Counted from the first letter of the stretch, positions 8,870-19,282 are shown. The stretch is DNA of 56,612 nucleotides from Acidimicrobiales bacterium (GCA_003243955.1 QHCE01000007.1:1-56612); one strand, 5' to 3'. A program made the numbers and translations. Notes: generated by a model from the sequence alone, not told the origin.

Positions 8870-9871
8870 ATGAAGCTTCGGTGGGGACAGCTGCGTGGCG
8901 CTCTGAGCGCCACGGTCACGATCGCGCTTGTCGCGGTCGTCACTGGCGTGTCGGTGCTATGGCATCCAGTAGCCGCGAACGCTGATCCGGCGCTAGACGA
9001 GGCGCGCTCGCAGGTCAAACAGCTCCTCACCAAGATGCGTAACGCCAATGAGAACCTTAACCGGGCGCGGGACGACCTAGACGATAGCCAGAAACGGCAG
9101 GATGACCTCCAGTCTAAACTCGGTGAGTTACAGCGCCGTTATGATCAAACCAGTGCCAAAGTTGGCAAGCTGGGCGCCGCGGCGTATCAAAACGGTGGAA
9201 ATGTCTCTACGAGCGGAATGCTCAAGAGTGGTAGTCCGCAGACGATGCTTGACCAGCTCTCCTACATCGATGTGCTCAATGCGGAAAACGCTAGATTGCT
9301 GCGTGAGTACACGTCGGCCCGCAAGCAGCTGAGTAAAACCAAAGATGGAATTGACGCAGAGGTCGTCCGCCGTAAGGAAACCGCTAACTCCGCACAAGAG
9401 CTAAAGAAGCAGTTGCAGGCCGACTTCGATAAGTGGAAGAAGCTTCGTGACCGGCTTTCGCCCAGTGACGCCCGTCAAGATGGCATCGCGGGTACCTACG
9501 ATGGCTCAGCATCTGGAAAAGCTGAGGCCGTGGTGAAGTACGCTTATGCGCAACTGGGTAAGCCGTATGTGTTCGGCGCGGCGGGGCCAAGTGCATTCGA
9601 TTGTTCGGGCCTCGCGCTGATGGCATGGCAGCAATCGGGGGTCAAGCTCCCGCACTCCGCGCTCCAGCAATGGTTGCTGCTTGCCCACAAAGTGTCATAT
9701 GACTCTTTGCAGCCGGGAGATCTAGTATTCTTTTTCAGCGGTGTGTCCCATATGGGAATTTACATTGGCAACGGAAACATGATTCATGCCCCTGAGCCCG
9801 GCGATAAGGTTAAAATCGGGAAGGTTCGAGTGAGCGGGTTGCCATTCAAGGGCGCGGCTCGTCCCGGGTAA
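8870..9871 (+). CDS. secreted NlpC/P60 peptidoglycan hydrolase with coiled-coil region
   Basis: Expected to cut peptide stems of peptidoglycan during division, like the Rip proteins. The start at ATG 8870 gives a clean signal peptide (MKLRWGQLRG then about 20 hydrophobic residues, ending HPVAANA). A GTG at 8801 would put 23 extra residues in front of it, so 8870 is preferred, although no ribosome site decides it. A coiled coil of about 150 residues follows. The C-terminal NlpC/P60 domain has the catalytic Cys in SAFDCSGLALMAW and the His in SHMGIYIG. The gene converges on sugC, leaving 54 bases with only a weak 6-bp inverted repeat (AGAGCG/CGCTCT). Confidence 0.87.
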   Translation: MKLRWGQLRGALSATVTIALVAVVTGVSVLWHPVAANADPALDEARSQVKQLLTKMRNANENLNRARDDLDDSQKRQDDLQSKLGELQRRYDQTSAKVGKLGAAAYQNGGNVSTSGMLKSGSPQTMLDQLSYIDVLNAENARLLREYTSARKQLSKTKDGIDAEVVRRKETANSAQELKKQLQADFDKWKKLRDRLSPSDARQDGIAGTYDGSASGKAEAVVKYAYAQLGKPYVFGAAGPSAFDCSGLALMAWQQSGVKLPHSALQQWLLLAHKVSYDSLQPGDLVFFFSGVSHMGIYIGNGNMIHAPEPGDKVKIGKVRVSGLPFKGAARPG

Positions 9872-9925
9872 CAGAGCGATGGATGGGAACAGCACGGAAA
9901 TCTATCGCCAGGAACCGGTAGCGCT

Positions 9926-11098
9926 CTAATCTTCGATCAGCAGATTGCGACCGTGTTCGGGTTCGAAAAGGATCATATCGCTGGGGTTGAACCATAGCTG
10001 TAGATCTTCGCTTTCTTGTGCAGGTGACCTGGAGTCCAGTTGCGCGACCAGCTGAGAGTCCCTGAAAACCTCATCCGCTCCAGTTTCTTCGTCCAGCTCG
10101 GTTATCCGACTGGGCCTGTCGGTTGAAGCCAGGTTGAGATAGGCGAACTTGGCTGAACCCACCGATTCCATAATGTCGACGCATTGGGTGAACGTCGCCC
10201 CATGAGTCCTATCGCCTACTAGTGCGGCATCCTCAAAGGCTTCCGGCCGCAGCCCCACCACAACCTCGCGGGTTCCGCTCAGATGTGCCTCCAGCGCGCG
10301 GCGATGCTTATCCGGAAGTGGGATGTTTCCTATCACGGTCGATACCGTGTTATCAACAACCTCGCCGGTGAAGAAGTTCATTGCCGGTGAGCCGATGAAG
10401 CCGGCGACGAAAAGGTTCGCCGGCTGTTCGTAGAGCTCTTGTGGAGATCCGATCTGCTGCACAACACCGCGAAGCATTAGCGCTATCCGGTCCCCCAGTG
10501 TCATGGCCTCAATCTGGTCATGCGTGACGTAAACCATTGTGGTACCAAGGCTCTTTTGCAGCCGAGCTATCGCGGTGCGCATCTGCACCCGCAGCTTTGC
10601 GTCGAGATTCGACAGTGGTTCGTCCATCAGGAATGCCTGTGGGCTGCGGACAATTGCGCGGCCCATCGCGACTCGCTGCCGCTGGCCACCGGAGAGATGC
10701 CCAGGCTTGCGATTCAGGTATGCGGTGAGCTCTAAAATCTCGGCAGTGTGTTCTACCTTGTTTTTTATGGTGGCTTTGTCCACTCCGGCGAGCTTGAGCG
10801 GAAAAGCCATATTTTCGGCCACGCTCATGTGGGGGTACAGCGCATAAGACTGGAACACCATCGCTATGTCACGGTCTCGTGGTGCACGTTCGTTCATACG
10901 TTTACCACTGATGCGTAGCTCGCCATCGGTGATGTTTTCCAGCCCAGCGATCATGTTCAGCGTGGTGGATTTTCCGCAGCCCGAGGGTCCTACCAAGATG
11001 AGCAGCTCATGATCGGCGATGGAGATGTCGAGGTCGCGTACCGCCGTGCTTCCATCGTCATACCGCTTGGTGACGCCATCTAGAACAATGTCGGCCAT
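9926..11098 (-). CDS. sugC: sugar ABC transporter ATPase (SugC/UgpC/MsmK type)
   Basis: The 390-residue ATPase of the importer encoded just upstream. It has Walker [10 protein letters not shown] at about residues 38-46, the Q-loop [14 protein letters not shown], the signature [14 protein letters not shown], Walker [17 protein letters not shown] and the H-loop [11 protein letters not shown]-terminal TOBE/regulatory domain follows the ATPase core, as in MalK-like proteins. It starts with ATG at 11098, nine bases after the sugB stop. By analogy with mycobacterial LpqY-SugABC it would power trehalose uptake, but a shared ATPase serving several sugar importers is also possible. Confidence 0.9.
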   Translation of the reverse strand: MADIVLDGVTKRYDDGSTAVRDLDISIADHELLILVGPSGCGKSTTLNMIAGLENITDGELRISGKRMNERAPRDRDIAMVFQSYALYPHMSVAENMAFPLKLAGVDKATIKNKVEHTAEILELTAYLNRKPGHLSGGQRQRVAMGRAIVRSPQAFLMDEPLSNLDAKLRVQMRTAIARLQKSLGTTMVYVTHDQIEAMTLGDRIALMLRGVVQQIGSPQELYEQPANLFVAGFIGSPAMNFFTGEVVDNTVSTVIGNIPLPDKHRRALEAHLSGTREVVVGLRPEAFEDAALVGDRTHGATFTQCVDIMESVGSAKFAYLNLASTDRPSRITELDEETGADEVFRDSQLVAQLDSRSPAQESEDLQLWFNPSDMILFEPEHGRNLLIED

Positions 11099-11107
11099 GG
11101 GTTTCGC

Positions 11108-11947
11108 TTAACCTTTCACTGCGCCAGAGGTAAGACCACTGACAATCCGACTTTGGAAGACGAGCACGAAGATCACGATCGGGATCGTGATCACTACGGC
11201 CGCGGCGGCGATGGATCCGGTGGGGTCCTCGAATTGCGAGGCTCCGGTGAAGAAGGAGATCGCCGCTGGCGCGGTGCGGGCCGAATCTGATGATGTGAGC
11301 GCAATGGCGAACAGGAAGTCGTTCCAGCACTGGATGAACGCCAAGATCGTCGCGGTGACTACGCCGGGAACGGCCAGCGGGACGATCACGTGTCGGAACG
11401 CTTGGAAGGGCGTAGCGCCGTCCATCTTGGCGGCTTTCTCCAGCTCCCAAGGGATCTCGCGGAAGAACGCCGAGAGCGTGTAGATCGTCAGCGGCAACGT
11501 GAATGTCACGTACGGCAGGATCAGTCCAGGCCAGGTGTTGAATAGGTGTAGGGAACGTTCAATCTGGAACAGCGGCGTCACCAGTGAAACCTGTGGAAAC
11601 ATCGCGATGAGCAGCGACGCGCCGAGCATGACGCGCCGGCCAGGAAAGTTCAGCCGGGCGATCGCATACGCGGCGAATACGCCGAGCACGATCGCGATAG
11701 CGGTGGAGATCAGGCCGATGCCGATCGAGTTGAGCAGCGGACGAGCGAATCCGCCGGTGCGGAAGATGCCGAGATAGTTGTCGAAGGTGATCTTGCGTGG
11801 AATGAAACTTCCGTCGGTAAAGGTGCTGGGTTGTTTGAGGGAGAGCGATACGATCCAGAGCACGGGTGTGATCGCGAAGAACACCACGATCAGATTGATC
11901 GCACTCCAACGTATTTTACTCCCAGTCACTGCTTGTCCGGTGGTCAT
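11108..11947 (-). CDS. sugB: sugar ABC transporter permease SugB
   Basis: A 279-residue inner-membrane permease of the MalG type. The start at ATG 11947, which reads [14 protein letters not shown], shares one base with the sugA stop. The open frame runs further upstream to 12259 but that part only reads sugA in another frame. About six membrane segments are present, and the EAA loop that docks the ATPase is visible as [20 protein letters not shown] near residues 165-184. It pairs with SugA to form the channel of the LpqY-SugABC-type importer. Confidence 0.88.
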   Translation of the reverse strand: MTTGQAVTGSKIRWSAINLIVVFFAITPVLWIVSLSLKQPSTFTDGSFIPRKITFDNYLGIFRTGGFARPLLNSIGIGLISTAIAIVLGVFAAYAIARLNFPGRRVMLGASLLIAMFPQVSLVTPLFQIERSLHLFNTWPGLILPYVTFTLPLTIYTLSAFFREIPWELEKAAKMDGATPFQAFRHVIVPLAVPGVVTATILAFIQCWNDFLFAIALTSSDSARTAPAAISFFTGASQFEDPTGSIAAAAVVITIPIVIFVLVFQSRIVSGLTSGAVKG

Positions 11948-12870
11948 CAGCGGCGCTCCTTCGGATCTGCGCCAGGCGCCGTTCCAGGTGACGAGGCGCC
12001 GAAAACTTTGATGAAGATGAACGCGATGAGGGCCACAGTGAGAAAGATCAGCACCGCCAAGGTAGAGCCAATTCCAAGGTTCAGGCCGCCTATGAGGTTG
12101 TGATAGGTGGTGATCGAGACCGATGCGGTGGATTGGGCGCCGTTGGTCAAAACGTAGATGTTGTCGTAAATGCGGAACGCATCCAGCGCACGAAACAGCA
12201 ACGCTACGAGGATTGCCGGCTTCATCAGCGGGAGCGTGATGTGGATAAACCGTTGCCACCTACTCGCGCCATCCATCTCCGCGGCCCGGTGTAGCTCATC
12301 CGGGATCAGTGCGAGCCCCGCGAGCAACAACAGGGCCATGAAGGGAGTCGTCTTCCACACTTCAGCTAGCACGATGATGCCCAGCGCTGGGATCTGCTGA
12401 GTCAGCGGCGCCGAGTTCTCGGGTAAGAACCCAGCCAACCAGCCGGTGCCTGGAGTCCAAGCGTACTTCCAACCGTATGCAGCTACCACGCTGACGATGC
12501 CGTATGGGATCAGCACCGCGGTTCGTAACAAGCCTCGTGCGACAAGTGTGCGGTGCATGACCACGGCCAGCGCCATGCCAAGCACCAGTTCGATGGCGAC
12601 GCTGACAACCATGATGAGCACGGTGACGCCGAAAGCAACCCACCAGTAGTGGTTGGTGAGCACGGTGGCGTAATTATCCAACCCGATCCAGCCACGGGCT
12701 TGGGGAAAACGCAGATCATAGCGCTGAAAAGACAGTAAGAACGAATAGATGATCGGCCACCCCGCGACCACCAGCATCACTGCCGCGGCCGGAGCGCAGA
12801 GCAGTAGACCTAGCCTGTGTTCGGCACGCATACCGTCTGTAGTTGGTTCTTCGCGGACATGCCGACTCAT
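11947..12870 (-). CDS. sugA: sugar ABC transporter permease SugA
   Basis: The 307-residue MalF-type permease, with six or so membrane helices and the EAA docking loop [20 protein letters not shown] near residues 195-214. It starts at ATG 12870 in a four-base ATGA overlap with lpqY and ends in a one-base overlap with sugB, so the transporter genes are tightly coupled. It should form the membrane channel with SugB. The gene order lipoprotein-permease-permease-ATPase is the same as in the mycobacterial trehalose-recycling system. Confidence 0.88.
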   Translation of the reverse strand: MSRHVREEPTTDGMRAEHRLGLLLCAPAAAVMLVVAGWPIIYSFLLSFQRYDLRFPQARGWIGLDNYATVLTNHYWWVAFGVTVLIMVVSVAIELVLGMALAVVMHRTLVARGLLRTAVLIPYGIVSVVAAYGWKYAWTPGTGWLAGFLPENSAPLTQQIPALGIIVLAEVWKTTPFMALLLLAGLALIPDELHRAAEMDGASRWQRFIHITLPLMKPAILVALLFRALDAFRIYDNIYVLTNGAQSTASVSITTYHNLIGGLNLGIGSTLAVLIFLTVALIAFIFIKVFGASSPGTAPGADPKERR

Positions 12871-14144
12871 GGCAGTACCCCCTTGGACTGCAGTGCATCA
12901 GCGATCTCCGCTCGAAGCCGGCTCAGCGTTGCCTGGGGGGCAATGGCCTGCGGTGGCGACAGTACCGTTGAGACGATGGTCGAGATGTTTTGGTAGAACG
13001 GCGTGCTAGGTCGCTCGCCGGCGGTTTCAAGCGCTTGCAGAATGGCGTCCCGCATAGGGTACTTGGCTATGAACTCTCGATCGTCATATACCGATCGGAT
13101 TGTGGGGGGTAGACCGTCCTTGACCGCCGCGATCTTCTGGCTTTCCGGATCACGTAAGCAGGTAGCGGCAGCAAATGCTTCATGCGGATGTTTGGAGTAC
13201 TTACCGACCGCGAAGACCGCGCCGCCTAAAGGTGACGACCCTGGGCCGTCGATTCCCGGGTACGGCGCCCAACGAAGTTTTTTCAACAACTCTGGATTCG
13301 AGTCTCGAGTAGCGGCATATACGAAAGGCCAGATGACTTGAAATGGAGCTTTGCCGGCCTGAAACGCCAGATTGGCTTCCTGCTCATGAGTGTTGGACAG
13401 CGAGGGGTCTGCCGCACGCGAGGTAGCGAATTTCTTCATCACTTCAAGTGCTTTGCGGGCCTTGGAGTCCAGTACAACACGTTTGCCGTCCGCGGAGAGG
13501 ATACTGCTTCCCGCCGAGGTGACCAGAGCGTTGAACCACACCACTAGACCTTCGTATTGCGCGCCAGTCACTTCGACGTAGTGCGGCTTTCCTTGGTCGG
13601 CGAGTTTTTCAGCAGCAGTGATCAGCTCATCCCAGGTCGCGGGAGGGGTGGGGACCAAGTCTGATCGGTACCACAATAGCTGCACGTTGGTGTTGTATGG
13701 CGCGGCGTAGAGCTTGTTGTTCCAGCGGGCGGTCTTGAGTGGCTTTTCTAGCGTTCCCCGCTCCACGCTTTTCTTGTCCTCACCGGTCCACTCCTTAATC
13801 CAACCTGCTTCGGCGAGCTCGGCGACCCAGGTGATGTCCATGTCCATCAGGTCGAGCCCAGAATCGCGGGCGGCCAGCCGTCTAACCAGTTGTTCCCGCT
13901 GGCCTTCGGCATCGCGCGGCAGCTGGTTGAGCTTGATCCGGTAGTTGCCGTGAGCTAGAGAGTTGCAACGGTCAACAATGCTGGAGAAGTTTTCCTCCGG
14001 ACCGTTGAAAATGTTGATCACGACGCCCGCGTTTTCCGTGCCACAAGAGACCAACAGGGGGCTGGCTACGGCGAGTGAGATGACCAGTATCAGGCAGCGC
14101 CAGCGTGGACGGCTGACTGCTGGCGTAGAAGGCCACTTGCCCAC
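12867..14144 (-). CDS. lpqY: extracellular sugar-binding lipoprotein (LpqY-like)
   Basis: The substrate-binding part of the importer, anchored outside the membrane. The 425-residue protein has a signal with lipobox LLVSC near residues 30-34 and a family 1 solute-binding fold; LDLMDMDITWVAELAEAGWI near residue 97 is typical. The start is GTG at 14144 with AGGAG eight bases upstream. Assignment to trehalose rests on order and overall resemblance to mycobacterial LpqY; other disaccharides remain possible. No regulator gene other than the BldC-like protein lies next to it. Confidence 0.82.
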   Translation of the reverse strand: MGKWPSTPAVSRPRWRCLILVISLAVASPLLVSCGTENAGVVINIFNGPEENFSSIVDRCNSLAHGNYRIKLNQLPRDAEGQREQLVRRLAARDSGLDLMDMDITWVAELAEAGWIKEWTGEDKKSVERGTLEKPLKTARWNNKLYAAPYNTNVQLLWYRSDLVPTPPATWDELITAAEKLADQGKPHYVEVTGAQYEGLVVWFNALVTSAGSSILSADGKRVVLDSKARKALEVMKKFATSRAADPSLSNTHEQEANLAFQAGKAPFQVIWPFVYAATRDSNPELLKKLRWAPYPGIDGPGSSPLGGAVFAVGKYSKHPHEAFAAATCLRDPESQKIAAVKDGLPPTIRSVYDDREFIAKYPMRDAILQALETAGERPSTPFYQNISTIVSTVLSPPQAIAPQATLSRLRAEIADALQSKGVLP

Positions 14145-14284
14145 CGAAGGCTCCTGTTCATGTGCCGAACGTGCTTAGCGGGACTGTAGCACGTCACTAA
14201 CCCATTACGACATAGGAATCAGCAAAGCCCTCAGCGCAGACAGAGGCATGGCGGCGGCGCTCCCGATTCGCCTAAGAAGCGCGC

Positions 14285-14485
14285 CTACATTGGTTCGTCA
14301 TCCATAAGCGCCCCGCCGGAAGCCAGTAAGGCGCGAACCTCCGATTCGCGGAATCTGCGGTGGCCGCCAGGAGTGCGGATACTGCTGATACGACCGGCCG
14401 CTGCCCATCGAGTTACCGTTTTAGGGTCGACTCGGAACAGGGCGGCGACCTCGCTGGGGGTCAGGAGTCGCTCACCTACCTCCAC
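14285..14485 (-). CDS. bldC: BldC-family helix-turn-helix protein
   Basis: A 66-residue MerR-like DNA-binding protein. It reads LLTPSEVAALFRVDPKTVTRWAAAGRISSIRTPGGHRRFRESEV in pieces, namely a winged helix-turn-helix with the GGHRRF wing that defines BldC and excisionase-like proteins. In Streptomyces BldC controls the timing of development; here its targets are unknown. It lies upstream of lpqY on the same strand with 140 bases between them, and is divergent from the DUF4229 gene. The length equals that of BldC orthologues. Confidence 0.85.
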   Translation of the reverse strand: MEVGERLLTPSEVAALFRVDPKTVTRWAAAGRISSIRTPGGHRRFRESEVRALLASGGALMDDEPM

Positions 14486-14786
14486 GTTTACTTCAACTCC
14501 TTGCGTTGGTGGGATGCTTTATGACCGGGTTACGTTCTTTGCCCGTTATAAACTCGATTTTTCATTACAGCACTATTGCCGTGCGGCGTCAGCAAAACTG
14601 AACAACTTACTTGATTTTTGGCAGCAGAGGCAACGCGGTGTGTTTGGTTAGCGCCGACGTAGGTAGTGTCGTTTTTGCTTGGCGAAACGTCACACTTCAT
14701 CGCAGGATCGCCAGCTCACACAGCCAGTCGCACGTTCGGTCGGTGAGTTGACGGGCGAGGCTCTTTACCATGTCGGAGGCGCAGCT

Positions 14787-15071
14787 GTGAAGATTCATCC
14801 AGCCCTCACCTACACCGCTGGTCGCACCGCATTGATGGCCGCCGTAGCGGCGGCCCTCTTCGCGGTGGGCTTTCGTAGCTGGGCTCTAGTTCTGCTGGCC
14901 ATTGTGATCTCGATGCCGCTGTCGTGGTTTGTGCTGCGCCGACAGCGTGAACAGCTTGCCGAACGGGCGGCCGTACATCAACAACGCAGGCAGCAAGAGC
15001 GTGCGGCGCTGCGCGCGGTGCTAGACGAGCAAAACCTAGACGAGCAGACAGCGGAACCAGACCGTAGCTAG
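14787..15071 (+). CDS. DUF4229 membrane protein
   Basis: A 94-residue protein with two adjacent hydrophobic stretches (residues 13-30 and 33-50) and a long charged, Gln/Arg/Glu-rich C-terminal helix, as in the DUF4229 family of actinobacteria. Function is unknown. The GTG at 14787 is chosen because GGAGG lies eight bases upstream and the family starts at this point (KIHPALTYTAGR). The frame is open back to 14679, but the extra residues there do not resemble the family. It precedes the nuo operon by 230 bases and its stop lies at the edge of a palindrome. Confidence 0.75.
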   Translation: MKIHPALTYTAGRTALMAAVAAALFAVGFRSWALVLLAIVISMPLSWFVLRRQREQLAERAAVHQQRRQQERAALRAVLDEQNLDEQTAEPDRS

Positions 15072-15083
15072 GCGCAACTTCCC

Positions 15084-15110
15084 AACGACAACTTGTGCCA
15101 AGTTGTCGTT
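15084..15110. repeat. palindromic repeat, copy 1 (12-bp arms)
   Basis: Perfect inverted repeat with arms AACGACAACTTG and CAAGTTGTCGTT around TGC. Outside it AGCTAG (15066-15071) can pair with CTAGCT (15112-15117), which would lengthen the stem across an internal loop. It lies between the DUF4229 gene and nuoA, with no T-run after it. The first 25 bases occur without change again at 19172-19196 inside nuoE, and a shorter relative lies in nuoG at 23231. It could stop transcription, but the copies within genes argue for a repeat family. Confidence 0.85.
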
Positions 15111-15301
15111 GCTAGCTGGATAGCCCTGACCGATTACGTGCTTTGGTAAGGGCCACCTTGGTTTGCAGCCAGGGTATGTGGGGAATACACTCCCGGCAGC
15201 AGCTCGCGGAGTAGCTCACTATCTCAGGTGTAGCTGCGTGAAGCTGGGGTGTATCCACACGGCGGCACCCTGTGACGCCTGAAAAGGAAGCGGTATAGAT
15301 C

Positions 15302-15667
15302 ATGCCGTTTAACCAGTATCTGCCGATCGTGTTGTTGTTTGGGCTAGCGACTGGTTTTACTATTTTTTCGGTTGCGATCGCCCCACTGATTGGTCCTCGC
15401 CGGTTCAACCGCGCCAAGCTGGACCCTTACGAATGCGGTATCGAACCCGCTCCACGGCCGCCCGGCGGTGGGCGGTTTCCGGTCAAGTATTTCCTCACTG
15501 CGATGCTGTTTATTTTGTTTGACATCGAAATTGTCTTTCTGTACCCGTGGGCTGTGGCAAACAAAGCGCTGGGTGTCTTCGGCTTGGTAGAAATGCTGCT
15601 ATTCGTCGTTACAGTGTTCATCGCTTACGCCTACGTGTGGCGCCGCGGCGCGCTGGATTGGCGCTGA
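15302..15667 (+). CDS. nuoA: NADH-quinone oxidoreductase subunit A
   Basis: A 121-residue membrane subunit of complex I with three hydrophobic segments. The family signature KLDPYECGIEPAP is at residues 40-52, with the conserved Cys, and FDIEIVFLYPWA near residue 80. ATG 15302 is preceded by AAAAGGAAG about 12 bases upstream. First gene of the 14-gene operon; the 230-base spacer before it should contain the main promoter, which I could not locate with confidence. Confidence 0.95.
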   Translation: MPFNQYLPIVLLFGLATGFTIFSVAIAPLIGPRRFNRAKLDPYECGIEPAPRPPGGGRFPVKYFLTAMLFILFDIEIVFLYPWAVANKALGVFGLVEMLLFVVTVFIAYAYVWRRGALDWR

Positions 15668-15670
15668 TCC

Positions 15671-16429
15671 ATGGGGCTGGAAGAGAAAGTTCCCACCGGA
15701 ATTTTGCTGGCCTCGGTGGAGAAGCTGGTCAACTGGAGCCGAACGTCGTCGCTGTGGCCCGCAACATTTGGACTGGCGTGCTGCGCTATCGAGATGATGA
15801 CCACCGGCGCCGCTCGATACGACATGGGTCGCTTCGGTATGGAGGTGTTCCGAGCAAGTCCTCGACAGGCCGACTTGATGATAGTGGCCGGTCGGGTTAG
15901 TCAAAAAATGGCTCCAGTGCTGCGCCAGATATACGACCAAATGCCTGAGCCCAAGTGGGTGCTCTCCATGGGCGTCTGCGCTTCTTCCGGCGGAATGTTC
16001 AACAACTACGCCATCGTGCAGGGGGTGGACCACATTGTGCCGGTGGACATCTACCTTCCGGGCTGCCCACCACGGCCTGAAATGCTGCTCGACGCGATTC
16101 TGCGGCTACACGAAAAGATCAAGGATGAGCCGCTAGGCGCCAAACGTGCCAGCCAGAAGAAGTTGGAGTTACAGAAGTTAGAGGTACAGAAGTTGGCGGT
16201 ACAGAAGGTAGAGGAGCACAGTGGCGCGACACAGGACCTTCCAGCTCCGCGGCTGCGTCCGGGTGTCATGCCGTCCTCCTTCCGCTTCAATAAAGCCAGA
16301 CGCAAGAGCTGGGAGCAGGCCGCGGAGCGCGGAGAGGCGGAACAGCTACGGGTGCGTGAGCACATGGAACATCTGCTGTCTCTTAACGCACAGCAGCGCG
16401 ACACTGATCAGAAGGAAGAGCGACCGTGA
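15671..16429 (+). CDS. nuoB: NADH-quinone oxidoreductase subunit B with long C-terminal extension
   Basis: Carries the terminal 4Fe-4S cluster N2 that passes electrons to quinone. The core (residues 1-155) is normal: [11 protein letters not shown] with the paired cysteines, then [13 protein letters not shown] and [15 protein letters not shown]. NuoB is usually near 160-185 residues, whereas this one has 252. The extra tail begins with about four tandem KLELQ-like repeats (residues 162-182) encoded by the 15-base minisatellite, followed by a basic, Glu/Gln-rich helix likely to be a coiled coil. The tail faces the cytosolic arm; its role is unknown. GTGA overlap with nuoC. Confidence 0.95.
   Translation: MGLEEKVPTGILLASVEKLVNWSRTSSLWPATFGLACCAIEMMTTGAARYDMGRFGMEVFRASPRQADLMIVAGRVSQKMAPVLRQIYDQMPEPKWVLSMGVCASSGGMFNNYAIVQGVDHIVPVDIYLPGCPPRPEMLLDAILRLHEKIKDEPLGAKRASQKKLELQKLEVQKLAVQKVEEHSGATQDLPAPRLRPGVMPSSFRFNKARRKSWEQAAERGEAEQLRVREHMEHLLSLNAQQRDTDQKEERP
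16156..16215 (+). repeat. 15-bp tandem repeat array inside nuoB
   Basis: About four units close to CAGAAGTTGGAGGTA. The unit GGTACAGAAGTTGGC matches 14 of 15 bases of the pcrA unit GGTACCGAAGTTGGC, but here it is read in another frame, as Lys-Leu-Ala-Val-Gln instead of Gly-Gly-Thr-Glu-Val. Period and similarity were judged by eye. Confidence 0.85.
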
Positions 16430-17163
16430 ACGCGCCTCCCACGCCGGACATCGCAGCCGGATCTGAGGTGGCGCCAGCGTCGAAAGCTCAGCACGCCGAA
16501 CGCGTCAGTACTGGCATGTTCGGTGTCTCCGGCACCGGAGACACTTCGGGTTTTGGCGGCCTAGTTCGCCGATTTGTGCCTGTGAAGTCCTCGCCACGAC
16601 CGTTCGGGGGGTACTTTGACGAACTGGTAGATGCGCTGACCACCGCGCTGGCTGAGGTAGGCGCTGTTGCTGACGCGATTATGCGGGTGGTCGTTGATCG
16701 CTGCGAGTTGACGCTGCATATCCGTCCCGATGTGCTGCTCACCGTTGCCGGGCAGCTGCGAGACTCACCCGCGCTGCGTTTCGAGTTGTGTTCGTCGGTC
16801 TCTGGAGTGGACTACTTTGATCCTGATGCCCCACAGGAGATTGCCCCCCAGCGGCTACATGCGGTATATCATCTCATGTCGATGACGTATCGTCGGCGGC
16901 TTCGGCTCGAGGTTGCCGTGGACGCGCAACACCCTCGCGTTCCCTCTGTCACATCGGTGTATCCGACCGCGGACTGGCAGGAGCGAGAGGCCTATGACAT
17001 GTTCGGCATCGTCTTCGACGGTCACCCCGCGCTTACCCGCATCTTGATGCCTGACGATTGGGATGGTCACCCGCAGCGCAAGGACTACCCGCTTGGCGGG
17101 GTTCCGGTGGAATACAAAGGTGCGCAGATCCCGCCGCCGGATAACCGGAGGGCCTACCGGTGA
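16426..17163 (+). CDS. nuoC: NADH-quinone oxidoreductase subunit C
   Basis: The 245-residue 30-kDa-type subunit of the complex I connecting arm. The family signature is seen as [30 protein letters not shown] in pieces near residues 175-205, and [13 protein letters not shown] near residue 225. The first 45 residues are Ala/Gly-rich and poorly conserved. It starts at GTG 16426 in a four-base overlap with nuoB and ends in a GTGA overlap with nuoD. It is a separate gene, not fused to nuoD. Confidence 0.94.
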   Translation: MNAPPTPDIAAGSEVAPASKAQHAERVSTGMFGVSGTGDTSGFGGLVRRFVPVKSSPRPFGGYFDELVDALTTALAEVGAVADAIMRVVVDRCELTLHIRPDVLLTVAGQLRDSPALRFELCSSVSGVDYFDPDAPQEIAPQRLHAVYHLMSMTYRRRLRLEVAVDAQHPRVPSVTSVYPTADWQEREAYDMFGIVFDGHPALTRILMPDDWDGHPQRKDYPLGGVPVEYKGAQIPPPDNRRAYR

Positions 17164-18491
17164 CTCAACCGCCCAATCCCGATGCTTACGCCACCGCCCG
17201 CGAAACTACTCAGGGGCGGATCTACACCCTGACTGGGGGTGACTGGGATAGTTTGTTGGCCGAGACCGATCCGCTCTCGGCTGAGCGCCTTGTGGTCAAC
17301 ATGGGGCCGCAGCACCCCTCCACCCACGGCGTGCTGCGACTGGTGCTGGAACTGCAAGGCGAGACCGTGACGCAAGCCCGGTCTGTGATTGGTTACCTGC
17401 ATACCGGGATTGAAAAAAACGCTGAGTACCGAACGTGGACTCAAGGCGTCACGTTTGTCACCCGCATGGACTACCTCTCACCAGTTTTCAATGAGACTGG
17501 TTACTGTCTCGCGGTAGAGAAACTGCTCGGAATTTCCGCGCCCGAGCGCGCACAGACGATCCGGGTGTTACTCATGGAGCTGAATCGGATCTCCTCGCAT
17601 CTGGTGTGGCTTGCCACCGCTGGCATGGAGCTGGGTGCGCTATCGATGATGATCTACGGCTTTCGGGAACGCGAGCTGATTCTCGATATTTTCGAGTTGA
17701 TCACCGGTCTTCGGATGAACATGGCCTACGTGCGACCTGGCGGCGTGGTAGCCGATCTTCCGCCGCAGGCGCACGCCAAGATCTCTGAGTTCCTCCGCGT
17801 CATGCCGGGGCACATCAAGTCCTATGAAGATCTGCTCTCTGGTAATCCGGTGTGGCGAGCCCGCACGCAGGGCATTGGTTTTCTGGATTTGACCGGCTGC
17901 ATGGCGCTGGGAATCACCGGTCCAGTGCTCCGCTCGGCTGGTCTGGGTTGGGACCTACGCAAAACCGAGCCGTACTGCGGGTATGAGAACTACACCTTCG
18001 ACGTGCCAACGCAGACCACCGGCGACGTGTGGGGTCGCTACCTGGTTCGGCTGGCCGAGATGCGTGAGTCGCTCACAATAGTCGAGCAGGCGTTGGACAA
18101 CTTGCGACCCGGTCCGGTGATGGTGACCGACAAAAAGATCGCTTGGCCCGCGCAGCTGGCCCTCGGTGCCGACGGTTTGGGGAACTCACTCGAGCACATT
18201 CGTACCATAATGGGCCAGTCGATGGAGTCGCTGATTCACCACTTCAAGCTGGTGACAGAAGGGTTTAGGGTGCCAGAGGGCCAAGTGTATGTGCCGATTG
18301 AATCACCACGTGGGGAGCTGGGCATGCATCTGGTCTCTTCGGGGGGTACTCGGCCGTACCGGCTGCACGTGCGGGAGCCTTCTTTTGTGAATTTGCAGGC
18401 GTTTCCGGCGATGGTGGAGGGCGCGCCGATCGCGGATGTGATTGCCGCCGGTGCTTCATTGGATCCTGTGATGGGCGGAGTGGATCGGTGA
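17160..18491 (+). CDS. nuoD: NADH-quinone oxidoreductase subunit D
   Basis: The 443-residue 49-kDa-type subunit that forms the quinone-binding site with NuoB. It shows [20 protein letters not shown] near residues 50-69, with the quinone-site His, then [10 protein letters not shown], and ends with [16 protein letters not shown] and a [10 protein letters not shown]-terminus, all typical. It starts at GTG 17160 overlapping the nuoC stop and ends in a four-base overlap with nuoE. Confidence 0.96.
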   Translation: MTQPPNPDAYATARETTQGRIYTLTGGDWDSLLAETDPLSAERLVVNMGPQHPSTHGVLRLVLELQGETVTQARSVIGYLHTGIEKNAEYRTWTQGVTFVTRMDYLSPVFNETGYCLAVEKLLGISAPERAQTIRVLLMELNRISSHLVWLATAGMELGALSMMIYGFRERELILDIFELITGLRMNMAYVRPGGVVADLPPQAHAKISEFLRVMPGHIKSYEDLLSGNPVWRARTQGIGFLDLTGCMALGITGPVLRSAGLGWDLRKTEPYCGYENYTFDVPTQTTGDVWGRYLVRLAEMRESLTIVEQALDNLRPGPVMVTDKKIAWPAQLALGADGLGNSLEHIRTIMGQSMESLIHHFKLVTEGFRVPEGQVYVPIESPRGELGMHLVSSGGTRPYRLHVREPSFVNLQAFPAMVEGAPIADVIAAGASLDPVMGGVDR

Positions 18492-19282
18492 GTACGAATG
18501 AACCTGGAGTTAACGAACCTAGAATTGCAGCCAAGCCCTCAGTCGGATCTTCAACTATGCCGCGGCGGGTTTATCCGACACCACGACAGCCGCTGGATGA
18601 AGGCGCGTTGATCGATGACGCGAACGCCATCATCGCGCGGTATCCGGCAGGCCGTTCCCGTTCAGCGCTGCTGCCGATGTTGCATTTGGTGCAGTCGGCG
18701 CAGGGTTATGTCACCTCCGACGGCATTGCTTTCTGCGCGAAGCTGCTTCACCTCACCCGGGCCGAAGTGGCGGCCGTGTCCACGTTTTACACCATGTACA
18801 AGCGCCGCCCGACTGGTGAATATTTGATCAGTGTCTGCACGAATACCATGTGTGGGGTACTGGGCGGACAGCGCAGCTACGACGAGCTGAGCGAGCAACT
18901 GGGCGTAGGTCACAACCAGACCACCGCCGACGGCGTGATCACGCTGGAGCACGCCGAATGCCTGGCAGCGTGTGACTACGCCCCGGTGCTGACCGTGAAC
19001 TACGAGTTTTTCGATCAGGTGGATGCAGACAAGGCCAAAGAGATTGTGGCACAGCTGCGAGCTGGGAAGCGGCCACATCCCGACCGCGGCGGCCCGCTGT
19101 GCGGCTTCAAGCAGATCTCCCGTCAGTTGGCAGGGTTCGACGACGCAGTTGTCGGCGGTCATGCAGCCGACAACGACAACTTGTGCCAAGTTGTCGGGAG
19201 GGAAGCCGGTGACGTCGCTGGTGAACCTACGCTGGCCGGCAATCGGTGCTCCGTAGCCACGGCTGATCGGGATAACACATGA
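18488..19282 (+). CDS. nuoE: NADH-quinone oxidoreductase subunit E with palindrome-bearing tail
   Basis: The 264-residue 24-kDa-type subunit with a 2Fe-2S cluster bound by CTNTMC near residue 117 and [11 protein letters not shown] near residue 156. The thioredoxin-like core ends near residue 205 and the family tail GEPTLAG appears only near residues 244-250. Between them residues 220-238 are encoded by two overlapping inverted repeats: GTTGTCGGC/GCCGACAAC (19148-19174) and the CGACAACTTG palindrome (19172-19196). The simplest reading is a repeat inserted in frame into a dispensable loop before the old C-terminus. Overlaps nuoF by four bases. Confidence 0.93.
   Translation: MSTNEPGVNEPRIAAKPSVGSSTMPRRVYPTPRQPLDEGALIDDANAIIARYPAGRSRSALLPMLHLVQSAQGYVTSDGIAFCAKLLHLTRAEVAAVSTFYTMYKRRPTGEYLISVCTNTMCGVLGGQRSYDELSEQLGVGHNQTTADGVITLEHAECLAACDYAPVLTVNYEFFDQVDADKAKEIVAQLRAGKRPHPDRGGPLCGFKQISRQLAGFDDAVVGGHAADNDNLCQVVGREAGDVAGEPTLAGNRCSVATADRDNT
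19148..19196. repeat. palindromic repeat, copy 2, inside nuoE
   Basis: Two overlapping hairpins. GTTGTCGGC (19148-19156) pairs with GCCGACAAC (19166-19174), and CGACAACTTG (19174-19183) pairs with CAAGTTGTCG (19187-19196) around TGC. Bases 19172-19196 are identical to 15084-15108. The repeat codes for the residues [10 protein letters not shown] and keeps the frame open. Confidence 0.88.

Noticed and set aside
11948-12259. Longer SugB from an upstream start
   Set aside because: The added segment is His/Pro/Arg-rich and lies wholly within sugA in another frame; ATG 11947 gives the normal permease.
13285-13312. tRNA-like TTCGAGTC within lpqY
   Set aside because: It is inside a well-supported coding frame and lacks the other tRNA arms.
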